DNA from: Diaphorobacter aerolatus | GTDB lineage: Bacteria; Pseudomonadota; Gammaproteobacteria; Burkholderiales; Burkholderiaceae_C | Direction of reading: 5' to 3' | Length of the DNA stretch: 64,000 nucleotides | NCBI RefSeq assembly: GCF_014489535.1 | Contig: NZ_CP060783.1 | Coordinates: forward strand, 1,922,001 to 1,986,000 | Shown: positions 1 through 8,645 of the stretch, one piece after another | Layout of the letters: each line of letters begins with the position of its first letter | Numbering within the stretch: the first letter of the stretch is position 1 | The notes under the pieces: model-generated | What the model was told of the DNA's origin: nothing | Database searches by the model: none | The model's input: the letters and a program-made list of their open reading frames with translations, nothing else | Program-made: the position numbers and the translations under genes

Positions 1-263
1 ATCGGGAGAATCGGAAGATGAGCCGCGGCCGCGCATAAGGTGTCGTGAGGTCCGTTATCTGTTGTTCTGAGCAGGTGGACCGTGGCGGCGCACCTTGCCG
101 GTCGATTGTGCGCCCAAGTGCAAAGACCTGTCGCCCGGCGATGACTGCGTCCGGACAAGGGCCGAATCGCCGAATTGCGGCCCTTGCGTTCGATCTACTC
201 GATAATCAGGGTTTACCCTGCATATGCTTTTGCCGTTTGCGGCAACAGTGTCGAACCGATTTC

Positions 264-698
264 ATGAGCACAACGACCATGACCGATCCCGAAACCCTGC
301 GCATCATCGCGCCCCGACTACCTGACGACAAGGAACTGGTTCTGCGCGTCATCCCCATGCCCGCCGACACCAACGGCAACGGCGACATCTTCGGCGGCTG
401 GGTCATGGCCCAGGTCGACCTTGCCGGTTCGGTGCTGCCCGCTCGCTTGGCGCAAGGCCGCGTGGCAACGGTCGCGGTGAAGGAATTCACCTTCAAGCAA
501 CCGGTGCGTGTGGGCGACATCCTGTCGTTCTTCGCGCGCATCAGTCGCGTGGGCAACACCTCGATCACCGTGGACGTGGAAGTGTTCGCCGAACGCATGA
601 CGCTGCAAGGCCAGCACATCAAGGTCACCGAGGCCACACTGACCTACGTCGCCATCGACGATCAAGGTCATTCACGCGTGATCCCGAAGAAGGCCTGA
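264..698 (+). CDS. Acyl-CoA thioesterase (HotDog fold, YciA-like)
   Basis: A 144-residue protein predicted to hydrolyse acyl-CoA thioesters to free acid and CoA in the cytoplasm. The segment NGNGDIFGGWVMAQVD (about residues 31-46) matches the conserved start of the HotDog helix in YciA-type thioesterases, including the Asp expected at the active site, and the length is normal for the family. The open frame extends back to position 45, but that extension is Cys/Arg-rich and does not look like family sequence; the ATG at 264 is where homology should begin. A strong hairpin terminator follows the stop. The exact acyl chain preference cannot be read from sequence. Confidence 0.9.
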   Translation: MSTTTMTDPETLRIIAPRLPDDKELVLRVIPMPADTNGNGDIFGGWVMAQVDLAGSVLPARLAQGRVATVAVKEFTFKQPVRVGDILSFFARISRVGNTSITVDVEVFAERMTLQGQHIKVTEATLTYVAIDDQGHSRVIPKKA

Positions 699-743
699 GC
701 GATCGCACGGGCCGCGCCGCCAGCAGACCTGCCAGACAGACAA

Positions 744-776
744 AAAAGGCGATGCATTCAATATGCATCGCCTTTT
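744..776. terminator. Bidirectional intrinsic terminator
   Basis: A perfect 14-bp inverted repeat (arms 744-757 and 763-776) with a 5-nt loop. A-rich sequence on one side and TTTT on the other lets it act on both strands. It lies between the convergent thioesterase and bactofilin genes, where a shared terminator is expected. Confidence 0.85.
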
Positions 777-822
777 GTCTTGGAGTATCTTGCGCGTCGC
801 GCTAAGGATGAGGATCGCTCGA

Positions 823-1416
823 TCAGGAAACCGTGGATGCCGAGGCGCTCGTGCTGCCGGAGGTCGATGTCGACGAGGCCGCTGCGTTGCCGCGCGATGC
901 AGCATTGCTGCCGATGCCCGCTTCGATCTCGCCGGAGAGTTGGCCGCCCTCTTCGATCACCACCTTGCCATAACGGATCTTGCCGCTGACCTTGCCGGTG
1001 CTGTAGATCACGAGTTTGTCGCGAACGGTGAGCGTACCGTCGAATTCGCCATGGATCTCGGCGATGTCGATTTCGGCAGAGCCACGGAAAGCGCCCTGTT
1101 CCGTGATCTGGATAACGCGCGAATCCATCGTCGCTTCGACCGTGCCTTCGACCACCAAGGTGTCGCAATCGGTGATCTCGACACCCTTGAGCTTGATGTT
1201 CGGGCCGACGGTCAGCTTGCTGCCGGCAGACTCGCTGGCAGGGCTCGCTGCAGACTTGCTCGTGACCGAGCCCAGTCCCGCCGATGACGACGAGGACGGT
1301 GTCGTCGCCGAACTGCCGCCAGACAGCGATGAACCGCTTCCCAATACCGAGCCCGGCTGACGAGGTTGCAGGGTATCGGAATCACGCTTGCCGAAAAATG
1401 GGTTTTGAACTGCCAT
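823..1416 (-). CDS. Bactofilin (polymer-forming cytoskeletal protein)
   Basis: A 197-residue protein with the central bactofilin beta-helix (about residues 65-165, with repeating short beta strands such as GVEITDCDTLVVEGTVEA). Long Ser/Ala/Gly-rich, low-complexity tails lie on both sides, as is common in this family. Bactofilins polymerise without nucleotide and help place cell-wall or envelope machinery. The ATG at 1416 is preferred over an upstream in-frame one because AAGGAGT sits about 4-5 nt before it. No M23 peptidase or partner gene lies next to it, so its specific job is not indicated. Confidence 0.9.
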   Translation of the reverse strand: MAVQNPFFGKRDSDTLQPRQPGSVLGSGSSLSGGSSATTPSSSSSAGLGSVTSKSAASPASESAGSKLTVGPNIKLKGVEITDCDTLVVEGTVEATMDSRVIQITEQGAFRGSAEIDIAEIHGEFDGTLTVRDKLVIYSTGKVSGKIRYGKVVIEEGGQLSGEIEAGIGSNAASRGNAAASSTSTSGSTSASASTVS

Positions 1417-1802
1417 CAATACTCCTTGAAATAACACTTGCTCGAGAATCCGCCGAGGATCTGTTCCTTGGATACCTTACGCCACATGCGCGCCCATCGT
1501 CAAACAAGCCCCGATTGTCCACTCGGGCTCGCGGTGCGAGCCTGCGCGGAAAATCTGGAATGCTGTGCAGCCGATCAACTCCATGTACGTTGATGTGTGA
1601 TTGCCGCACTGTTTGTCAGCCAGCGACTATCACGCGTACCCATTGGCAAAGAATCGTAATGAGTAATCAGGACGCCAACCGTCTGGTTACGCAAGAAGCG
1701 TAACCAAATGGCTCGCACGATGCATGTACTTGCAGTGCTTGCTTCGGTAAACAGAGCAAGGCGTCGCCAACACCACCGAATGGGCCTGGGTGACCCGTCA
1801 AA
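1417..1802. other. Intergenic region with a perfect hairpin, no gene seen
   Basis: About 390 bp with no convincing coding frame on either strand. It holds the presumed bactofilin promoter. The one clear structure is a perfect inverted repeat at 1684-1706 (9-bp arms tggttacgc and gcgtaacca, 5-nt loop AAGAA). No T-run follows on either strand, so it does not look like a terminator. Confidence 0.5.
1684..1706. repeat. Perfect 9-bp inverted repeat, possible operator
   Basis: Arms 1684-1692 and 1698-1706 are exact reverse complements around a 5-nt spacer. The lack of a poly-T tail argues against an intrinsic terminator. A dimeric regulator site or an RNA hairpin is possible; nothing nearby identifies a regulator. 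Confidence 0.4.
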
Positions 1803-2165
1803 TTAGCTATCGGGTTCACACGCGTGGCTCCAGCCAATGACCCGCATGCTGCCAGCCTTTTCGCCCTCGATCTCCAACTCGAGGCAGGCCTTATCTTTCT
1901 TGTATTTCAGAAGGCATACGGGGCGGTCGACCGCGCACTGGTCGATTTCTTTGAACCCCTGTTGGTATATGCGTTTTTGCAGTCCCCACATGGGTGATTC
2001 GCGGGAGTGTTTCGAAGGATTGGGAAGCCAGCCCTGCCTCAAAACAACGGCACGGGCCTTGGAGATTCTCATGCCTTGCTTGAGGCCGACATCATCCTGA
2101 GCATTGGAAACACTGCCGAATGCCAGTGTGCCAAAGAGCCAAATGAACGAAATTAACCGTTTCAT
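1803..2165 (-). CDS. Small exported protein of unknown function
   Basis: A 120-residue protein starting with a clear Sec signal peptide (MKRLISFIWLFGTLAFG, cleavage likely after SNA around residue 20). The mature part is about 100 residues with four Cys, three of them in a KEIDQCAVDRPVCLL / KDKACLEL pattern and the fourth near the C-terminus (HACEPDS), suggesting periplasmic disulfides. The longer frame up to 2372 would run into the preceding gene in an unlikely frame, so the ATG at 2165 before the signal peptide is chosen. It is the last minus-strand gene after enoyl-CoA hydratase (76 bp gap). I do not recognise the family. Confidence 0.6.
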   Translation of the reverse strand: MKRLISFIWLFGTLAFGSVSNAQDDVGLKQGMRISKARAVVLRQGWLPNPSKHSRESPMWGLQKRIYQQGFKEIDQCAVDRPVCLLKYKKDKACLELEIEGEKAGSMRVIGWSHACEPDS

Positions 2166-2241
2166 TTGACGGGCGCTCTCTTGTCGTCCCTGACGTGCCA
2201 CGCTCGACGCTCGCTGTCTATCCCAAGGCTCGCATGGTCTC

Positions 2242-3018
2242 TTACAGTCGGCTGAAATCGGGAGCGCGCTTTTCCAGAAAGGCCGTGAAGGCTTCCTTGG
2301 CAGCCGGCTCGCCAAGCATGCGGCCAAAGCTGGTGGCCTCTTCGTCGATGCGTGCCAATAGTTCATCGGCATTGCTTTTCTTGAGCAGGCGCTTGGTCTC
2401 GATCAGCGATGCCAGCGACTTCGCCGCGAGCTTTCTGGCCTGCATCTGGGCGACCATGTTGCATTCCGTCGGCGGCACGACGCGGTTGACGAGGCCCACT
2501 TCAAGCGCCGCTTCGGCCATGAACGGTTCGCCCAGCAGCAGCGCTTCCGCCGCGCGGTGATAGCCGAGCATCTGCGGCACGAGCAGGCTCGAACCGGCCT
2601 CGGGACACAGCCCCAGATTCACGAACGGCATGGAGAACGCCGCGTTGTCGCCCGCATAGACCAGATCGCAGTGGAACAGCATCGTGGTGCCGACACCCAC
2701 GGCAGGTCCGCAGACGGCCGCCAGCAGGGGTTTGGGGAAGGTGGCAATCTGGCGCAGAAAACGAAACACCGGCGCGTCGCGGCCCGCTGGCGGGTTCTTC
2801 AGAAAATCCCCGATGTCGTTGCCCGCGCTGAAGACTGCCACGTCGCCCTGGAACACCACGACGCGCACCGCTGCATCCCTGGCCGCCGTTTCCAGCGCAT
2901 CCGCCAGTTGCGCGTACATCGTTGCGGTGAGCGAGTTCTTCTTGCTCACGCGGTTGAACGTGATGGTCGTGACACCTTGCTCCTGGTGCACCAGAATGTC
3001 CTGCTCGGGCGTGCTCAT
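2242..3018 (-). CDS. Enoyl-CoA hydratase/isomerase family protein
   Basis: A 258-residue crotonase-fold protein, normal length. Oxyanion-hole segments are visible as FSAGNDIGDFL (about residues 62-72) and AAVCGPAVGVGTTMLFHCDL (about 100-119). It probably hydrates or isomerises enoyl-CoA intermediates of beta-oxidation. The C-terminus QDFSRL-type ending (here APDFSRL) is a common feature of the subgroup. The ATG at 3018 has AGGAGT just upstream. It is the last enzyme of the beta-oxidation operon that runs on the minus strand from about 11.2 kb. Sequence alone does not decide between hydratase and delta-isomerase. Confidence 0.9.
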   Translation of the reverse strand: MSTPEQDILVHQEQGVTTITFNRVSKKNSLTATMYAQLADALETAARDAAVRVVVFQGDVAVFSAGNDIGDFLKNPPAGRDAPVFRFLRQIATFPKPLLAAVCGPAVGVGTTMLFHCDLVYAGDNAAFSMPFVNLGLCPEAGSSLLVPQMLGYHRAAEALLLGEPFMAEAALEVGLVNRVVPPTECNMVAQMQARKLAAKSLASLIETKRLLKKSNADELLARIDEEATSFGRMLGEPAAKEAFTAFLEKRAPDFSRL

Positions 3019-3095
3019 GTGTGTGACTCCTGATCAATGGATGTGCGGACAGGAAGGTCCGCGCACGGCACATTTTTGTGTGCTGCGCGCAAACG

Positions 3096-3928
3096 TCATT
3101 CCTTGTAGTAGACGATTTGGTTGCTGGTGGCCAGCATCAGGCCTTCGGCGCTCCACAATTGTGCCGTCTGATCACAGAAGCCATTGCGAAATTCCTGCCC
3201 TTGGCCTGCGCAAAGAGGAAGCCGCTGCCGACCGTCGCAAGCTGCTCGCGATTCGCATGGAAATACGTGGTGATCGACACCGTTCCCGCAGGCACCTGGC
3301 GCGCACGGCGCAGCCACAGGCGTGGGTAGAACACGTCGGACAAGGCGGCAAGCGCCTGAAAATCCAGCGGACGCTCGGGCGCATCACGCACCCATAGCTG
3401 CGAGAGGCTGCTGTCGCCGCTGTCGTCCCACACGGCGGGCAGATTGCCGGACACGGGACGCATCTCGTATGAACTCAGCCATTGCGAGCGAAAAGCCGGC
3501 TCAGCGCGCTCGAAGTGCCCCGGGCTCTCTACCTGCGGCATCGGCGTGTCGGTCACGCCCCATGTGGCGCGGCGCACCGCAGTCACTGCGGTCGCCGTCG
3601 TGGCGATGAGCATCTGTCCGTCGGGGCCCGGCTGCTCCAGCGTGATGATCCAGTGCTGGGTCGAGCGATTGGTGCGCACCGGAGTGGCCTTCACGGTGAA
3701 CGCGCCTTCCGTCACCGCGCCCGCGAAATTCACGGTCAGCGACAGCGGATCGCCGAGCAGTTGCGGATGCGCCAGCACCGCCTGCAGCAAGGTCGCCGCC
3801 GTGATGCCGCCGAAAGGCCCCACCATGTTCCAGTAGGCGTGGGTGGTGCGGCCGGTGAAGATGCCGGGCTCGCGGGCCTCCAGCAGCAAAGCATCGTCCA
3901 GAGGATGAATCGTGGCTTGGTTTGTCAT
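3096..3928 (-). CDS. TesB-like acyl-CoA thioesterase (apparent frameshift near 3190)
   Basis: Two frames join into one 277-residue double-HotDog thioesterase. The first frame (from ATG 3928) carries the N-terminal HotDog region with MVGPFGGITAATLLQAV. It then drifts into nonsense after GRNF and stops at 3137. The next frame supplies the expected C-terminus, NGFCDQTAQLWSAEGLMLAT followed by SNQIVYYKE, ending at 3096. Adding a single base at 3188-3191 (an AAA or lone G position) restores one frame. The enzyme would release CoA from acyl-CoA intermediates. It lies between thiolase (27 bp away) and enoyl-CoA hydratase, so it is probably co-transcribed with the operon. Confidence 0.8.
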
Positions 3929-3955
3929 GGTGGGAGTGTGCCGTTTTTTCCTGAC

Positions 3956-5152
3956 TCACACCCGCTCGAAGATACCTGCAGCGCCCTGCCCCATGCCCAC
4001 GCACATCGTGACCATGCCGTACTTGAGCTTCTTGCGTTGCAGCGCGTGCACCACGGTGGCCGAACGAATGGCGCCGGTCGCGCCGAGCGGGTGACCCAGA
4101 GCGATTGCGCCGCCCATCGGGTTCACCTTGGACATGTCGAGTCCGAGCGTGTTGATCACCGCAAGCGACTGCGCGGCGAATGCCTCGTTGAGCTCGATCC
4201 AGTCCATGTCGTCCTGATGAAGTCCGGCGTAGCGCAGTGCGGCGGGTATTGCCTCGATCGGGCCGATGCCCATGATTTCCGGCGGCACGCCCTTGCTCGC
4301 ATAGCTCACGAATCGCGCGAGCGGCGTGAGCCCGAAGCGCTTGATGGCCGCTTCGCTGGCGAGAATCAACGCACCGGCGCCATCGCTGGTCTGCGAGCTA
4401 TTGCCTGCGGTGACCGAGCCGCGCGCGGCGAAAACCGTGCGCAGTTTGGCCAGTCCTTCCAGCGAGGTATCGGGACGAGGACCTTCGTCGAGATTCACGG
4501 TGCGCGTGCTCTGCACGGTCTCGCCTTTGGCGAGATTCAAACCGCGATCCGCCACTTCGATGGGCATAATCTCGCTCGCGAATTCACCGGCCTGCTGCGC
4601 CGCAATCGCGCGGCGGTGTGATTCGAGCGCGAACGCATCCTGCGCCTCGCGCGTCACCTTCCACTGCTGCGCCACCTTCTCCGCCGTGAGACCCATGCCG
4701 TAGGCAATGCCCACATCCCCATCACGCTCGAAGATCGACGGAGAAAGCGACGGCGCGTTGCCCATCATCGGCACCATGCTCATGCTCTCCACGCCAGCCG
4801 CGATCATCACATCGGCCTCGCCCACACGAATACGGTCGGCAGCCATGGCCACCGCCGACAGGCCCGAGGCGCAGAAACGGTTCACCGTGATGCCGCCGAC
4901 GCTGGTCGGCAAACCCGCCAGAACCGCACCGATACGGGCCACGTTCAGCCCCTGCTGCGCTTCCGGAATCGCGCAGCCGCAGATGATGTCTTCGATCGCC
5001 TTGGGATCGAGGCTCGGCACCTGCGCAAGCGCGGCCTTCAAGGTCGTCGCGAGCAGATCATCCGGACGGTAGTTGCGAAAAAAGCCCTTGTGCGAACGCC
5101 CGATCGGCGTGCGCGTAGCGGCAACGATGTAGGCGTCTTGCTGTTGTTTCAT
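3956..5152 (-). CDS. Acetyl-CoA C-acyltransferase (thiolase)
   Basis: A 398-residue thiolase that cleaves 3-ketoacyl-CoA in the last step of beta-oxidation. Visible active-site elements are the nucleophilic Cys in NRFCASGLSAVAMAA (about residues 85-99), the GHPLGATG His motif and the C-terminal Cys in CVGMGQG. The frame continues upstream to 5281, but that part is simply translation of a palindromic repeat; the ATG at 5152 begins the family sequence MKQQQDAYIVAATRTPIG. It is paired functionally with the FadB-like gene upstream, though a repeat-bounded DUF559 gene now separates them. Confidence 0.95.
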   Translation of the reverse strand: MKQQQDAYIVAATRTPIGRSHKGFFRNYRPDDLLATTLKAALAQVPSLDPKAIEDIICGCAIPEAQQGLNVARIGAVLAGLPTSVGGITVNRFCASGLSAVAMAADRIRVGEADVMIAAGVESMSMVPMMGNAPSLSPSIFERDGDVGIAYGMGLTAEKVAQQWKVTREAQDAFALESHRRAIAAQQAGEFASEIMPIEVADRGLNLAKGETVQSTRTVNLDEGPRPDTSLEGLAKLRTVFAARGSVTAGNSSQTSDGAGALILASEAAIKRFGLTPLARFVSYASKGVPPEIMGIGPIEAIPAALRYAGLHQDDMDWIELNEAFAAQSLAVINTLGLDMSKVNPMGGAIALGHPLGATGAIRSATVVHALQRKKLKYGMVTMCVGMGQGAAGIFERV

Positions 5153-5192
5153 GACCAGATTCCTTGTCTGACTATTCTGTTGCTCGTCCATC

Positions 5193-5672
5193 TCAACGAG
5201 CGTCAATGAGGGCTGAATTGCTCCCTCGCCCGCTTGCGGGAGAGGGTTGGGGTGAGGGTGACGTCGGCTCTCGCAAGGCATGCAGGATCACCTCCAGCAC
5301 ACCCTCCAAATTGCCGATGACTTCGTGATTCCAGAAGCGCAATACTTGCCAGCCTGCGCTCTTCAAAAACAGCGTACGGTGCTCGTCGTAAACGATGGCG
5401 CTGCCGTGAGCATGCTGACCACCATCCAGTTCAATGGCCAGACGCTTGGGCACACACGCGAAGTCCACGAAGTAGCTACCCACCGGGTGCTGGCGACGAA
5501 ACTTCACCCCGTCGATTTGCCTGGACCGAAGTTTCTGCCAAAGCATGTGTTCGGCATCGGTCGAATTCTGCCGAAGCGCGCGGGCGCGCGGCACCCTCAC
5601 CCCATCCCTCTCCCGCTCGCGGGAGAGGGGGTTTTCCGGGCGGTGCTGGATGTCGCGCGCTTCGGCAAGCAT
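5193..5672 (-). CDS. DUF559 endonuclease-like protein inside inverted repeats
   Basis: The core (about residues 30-135 of a 159-residue frame) is a DUF559 domain: RALRQNSTDAEHMLWQKLRS, then SYFVDFACVPKRLAIELDGG and GWQVLRFWNHEVI. This belongs to the very-short-patch-repair/restriction-like nuclease superfamily; the D of VDF and the E.DGGQH segment are the expected metal-site residues. Both ends of the frame are translation of two inverted repeat copies (LSRERERDG at the front, SPSPQPSPASGRG at the back), so the true start is uncertain: ATG 5672, or GTG near 5600 or 5594. It sits between two genes of a beta-oxidation operon and has no functional link to them, which suggests insertion. Its biological substrate is unknown. 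Confidence 0.75.
   Translation of the reverse strand: MLAEARDIQHRPENPLSRERERDGVRVPRARALRQNSTDAEHMLWQKLRSRQIDGVKFRRQHPVGSYFVDFACVPKRLAIELDGGQHAHGSAIVYDEHRTLFLKSAGWQVLRFWNHEVIGNLEGVLEVILHALREPTSPSPQPSPASGRGSNSALIDAR
5221..5260 (-). repeat. Palindromic repeat, copy 1 (inverted partner of 5592-5630)
   Basis: A 40-bp element containing a near-perfect hairpin (ccctcgcccgc-tt-gcgggagaggg, one mismatch) followed by TTGGGGTGAGGGTG. Its reverse complement matches the copy at 5592-5630 at about 35 of 40 positions. The two copies bound the DUF559 gene in opposite orientation. REP-like elements of this type with CTCTCCC and GGGGTGAGGG are common in proteobacterial genomes. Confidence 0.8.
5592..5630 (+). 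repeat. Palindromic repeat, copy 2
   Basis: CACCCTCACCCCA then a perfect 11-bp stem (ccctctcccgc-tc-gcgggagaggg, 5606-5629). It is the inverted counterpart of the copy at 5221-5260 and lies at the 5' end of the DUF559 gene. The pair could form a long stem around the cassette or act as transposition ends. Confidence 0.8.
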
Positions 5673-5674
5673 GA

Positions 5675-8076
5675 TCAGTTCCTCACAGGCTTGCCGGTAT
5701 TCAGCATGCCGAGAATGCGCTCATGCGTCTTCGGGTGCGCGATCAGATGCGTGAACGCCTTGCGCTCGAGCTTCATGAGGTATTGCTCGTCGACGAGCGT
5801 GCCCGCGTCCACATCGCCGCCGCAGACGATCTCTGCGATCAGGGTGGCGATGTGTTGGTCGAACTCGCTGATGAAGCCGCCGTCGCGCATGTTCACGAGC
5901 GATCCGCGAATCGTGGCGATGCCGCTGCGGCCCGCGACCGGGAACGTGCGGGCAAGCGGCGCACGCCAGCCCGAGTCCGCCATCGCCTTGGCTTCGTTAA
6001 TCGCCACGTGCAGCAACTCGTCCTTGTGCGCGACGATGATGTCGCTGTCCAGCAAATACCCGAGTTTGCGGGACTCGATGGCGCTGGTGCCGACCTTGGC
6101 CATGGCCGCAGCGGTGAAGCCTTCGGTGAGAAACGGCAGCAGGTCCTTGCCGGTGCTCGTCGCCGCATTCTCGGCCGCGCGGCGGGCAATATAGGTCAGG
6201 CCACCCGCGCCCGGAACCAGACCGACGCCGACCTCCACGAGGCCGATGTAGCTCTCCATGTGCGCCACGCGGCGCGCGGAGTACACCGCCAGCTCGCAGC
6301 CACCGCCAAGCGCCATGCCATGTATCGCAGCCACCACCGGCACCTGCGCGTATCGCATGCGCAGCATCATGTTCTGCAGCTCCTGCTCGATGCTTTCGAT
6401 TGCATCCGCTCCGCCGACTACGAACGCGGGCATGGTTGCTTCCAGATCGGCACCCACGCTGAATGGCGCGTCGCCTGACCAGATCACCATACCCTTGAAA
6501 TCGCTTTCGGCCACGTCAACGGCTTCCATCAGCCCTTCCATGACCTCGGGACTGATGGCGTGCATCTTGTTCTTGATGCTGGCGATCAACACCTCACCAT
6601 CGAGTGTCCAGGTGCGCAGCGCCCGGCTTTCGGCAATCGTGGTGCCGGCGGTCTGCCAATCGGGGAGATTGGTTTCGCCGAGCAACTTTTCGGGAAAAAT
6701 CTGGCGCTCGTAGACCGGCAGTTCACGGCGGGGAATGAACTTGCCCTGCGATGCGCTCCACGAGCCCTGCGCGGTGTGCACGCCACCGGCGTCGGCCACC
6801 GGCCTTCGAACACCCACTGGGGCAATGGCGCATTGGCAAGTGCCTTGCCCGCGTCGATGTCTTCCTGAACCATCTTCGCCACTTCAAGCCAGCCGGCTTC
6901 CTGCCACAGCTCGAACGGGCCTTGCTTCACGCCGAAACCCCAGCGCATGGCCTGATCGATATCGCGCGCAGTGTCGGCGATGTGCTCAAGATGAACCGCA
7001 GCGTAGTGAAAACTGTCGCGCAGGATCGCCCACAGGAACTGGCCTTGCGCGCCTTCGGCACCGCGCAGCAGCTTCAGGCGCTCGCCTGCGGGCTTCTTGA
7101 GCATGCGTCCGTAGACCTCGTCGCTCTTTTGACCCGCTGGAATGTATTCCTCGCTGTCCATCTCGAACTGCAGGATGTCGCTACCCACTTTCTTGAAGAA
7201 CCCGGCCTTGGTTTTCTGACCGAGGTTGCCCAGGTCGAGCAGTTTCTGCAACACGGCGGGTGTGCCGAAATTACCGTAGAACGGATCGGTTTCAAGGCTC
7301 AGGTTGTCCTGCAGCGTCTTGATGACATGGGTCATCGTATCGAGCCCCACCACGTCGGCCGTGCGGAACGTGCCGCTCGATGCGCGCCCGAGTTTCTTGC
7401 CGGTGAGATCGTCGACCACGTCGTAGGTCAGGCCAAAGTTCTCTGCCTGCTTCATCGTCGAGAGCATTCCCGCGATGCCGATGCGGTTGGCGATGAAGTT
7501 GGGCGTATCGTGCGCTCGCACCACGCCTTTGCCGAGCGTCGTCGTCACGAAGGTTTCGAGCTGATCGAGCACCTCGGGATTGGTCGTTGGCGTGTTGATC
7601 AGTTCCACCAGTTGCATGTAGCGCGGTGGATTGAAGAAGTGGATGCCGCAAAAGCGCGGCTTGATCGCATCGGGCAGCGCTTCAGAGAGCTTGGTGATCG
7701 ACAGGCCCGAGGTGTTCGACGCTACCAGCGCATGCTTGGCAACGAACGGTGCGATCTTGTGATACAGGTCGAGCTTCCAGTCCATGCGCTCGGCAATGGC
7801 TTCGATGATCAGGTCGCAGCCCTTGAGCAGCTTCATGTGCTCCTCATAATTCGCGGGCTGGATCAGATCGGCATCCTCGGCGACGCCGATCGGCGAGGGC
7901 TTGAGCTTCTTGAGATTGGCAATCGCCTTCTCCGCAATCGCGCTCTTGGCACCTTCCTTCGCAGGCAGGTCGAACAGGATCACGGGCACCTTCACATTGA
8001 CGAGATGGGCCGCAATCTGCGCCCCCATCACGCCCGCGCCGAGCACGGCGACTTTTTTCACCTGGAATCTGGACAT
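5675..8076 (-). CDS. 3-hydroxyacyl-CoA dehydrogenase/enoyl-CoA hydratase, FadB-like (apparent frameshift near 6800)
   Basis: An 800-residue bifunctional beta-oxidation enzyme read across one frameshift. The N-terminal NAD-binding Rossmann motif is VLGAGVMGAQIAAH (about residues 10-23), followed by the C-terminal dehydrogenase domain. A crotonase domain lies near the C-terminus, with SVGADLEATMPAF and VAAIHGMALGGGCELAVYSA. The first frame loses homology after LPQWVFEG; the next frame picks up with VADAGGVHTAQGSWSASQGK. One extra C or G in the ccgg stretch at 6798-6804 joins them. The ATG at 8076 has AAAGGAAA upstream. The stop lies only 2 bp before the DUF559 frame. It feeds 3-ketoacyl-CoA to the thiolase. 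Confidence 0.88.
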
Positions 8077-8163
8077 AGGGTTGGTTTTCCTTTGAATTTT
8101 TTCTTCGGCCATGCATACGATGGCTGCGGAGCAGGTCAGGACAGCAGACGCACCCAAGGGGCG

Positions 8164-8598
8164 TCAATTCACACGCTGCCAGGTTTGCGTGCGCCAGAAC
8201 GGCCCCAGAAATCCGCGCACCTCCAGCCTGGCGCCACCGTCGGTGGGCGTGAGGCTTGCGCGGTATTCCTTGCCGTTCTCGGGATCGATGATCTTGCCGC
8301 CGGACCACACATCCTTGTCGGCTTCCTTCTTGCCGCCGCGGATGATGTCGAGCCCGACCATCGGCTTGTCCTTGCGGTCGCCGGTGCACTCATGGCACAC
8401 GGCGGCAGGATCGGCGCCTTTCTTTAGCACTTTCTCGATGCGCCCCACAAGAGCGCCCGCGTCTTCGGTGATGCGGACCTCGGCCTTGGCCTCTCCGGTC
8501 TTGTCATCGACGTTGCGCCAGAGACCCACGGGTGACATTTGCGCAAACGCGGGTGCGGCAAGCGCCATGCCCAGCACGGCTGCAAACAACTTCTTCAT
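8164..8598 (-). CDS. DUF2147 exported protein
   Basis: A 144-residue protein with a Sec signal peptide (MKKLFAAVLGMALAAPAFA, cleavage about residue 19) and a DUF2147 domain: SPVGLWRNVDDKTGEAKAEV, then GKIIDPENGKEYRASL. The CHEC motif provides a Cys pair. DUF2147 is predicted to be a periplasmic beta-barrel, lipocalin-like domain of unproved function. AAGGAGG lies about 5 nt before the ATG at 8598, a strong ribosome site. It lies between acyl-CoA dehydrogenase and the FadB-like gene on the same strand, an arrangement I recall from other Burkholderiales; a role in envelope lipid or fatty-acid handling is inference. Confidence 0.85.
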   Translation of the reverse strand: MKKLFAAVLGMALAAPAFAQMSPVGLWRNVDDKTGEAKAEVRITEDAGALVGRIEKVLKKGADPAAVCHECTGDRKDKPMVGLDIIRGGKKEADKDVWSGGKIIDPENGKEYRASLTPTDGGARLEVRGFLGPFWRTQTWQRVN

Positions 8599-8645
8599 AC
8601 GGCCTCCTTCGAAAAAAGTGCTCGAGATTTCAGCCTGGCCAACAA

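Noticed and set aside
45-263. N-terminal extension of the first thioesterase
   Set aside because: Composition unlike the family; homology begins close to ATG 264.
1284-1703. A 139-residue plus-strand frame over the bactofilin start and gap
   Set aside because: No ribosome site or domain; half of it is antisense of bactofilin.
6751-8427. A 558-residue plus-strand frame
   Set aside because: Antisense to the FadB-like and DUF2147 genes; no recognisable domain and typical shadow composition.
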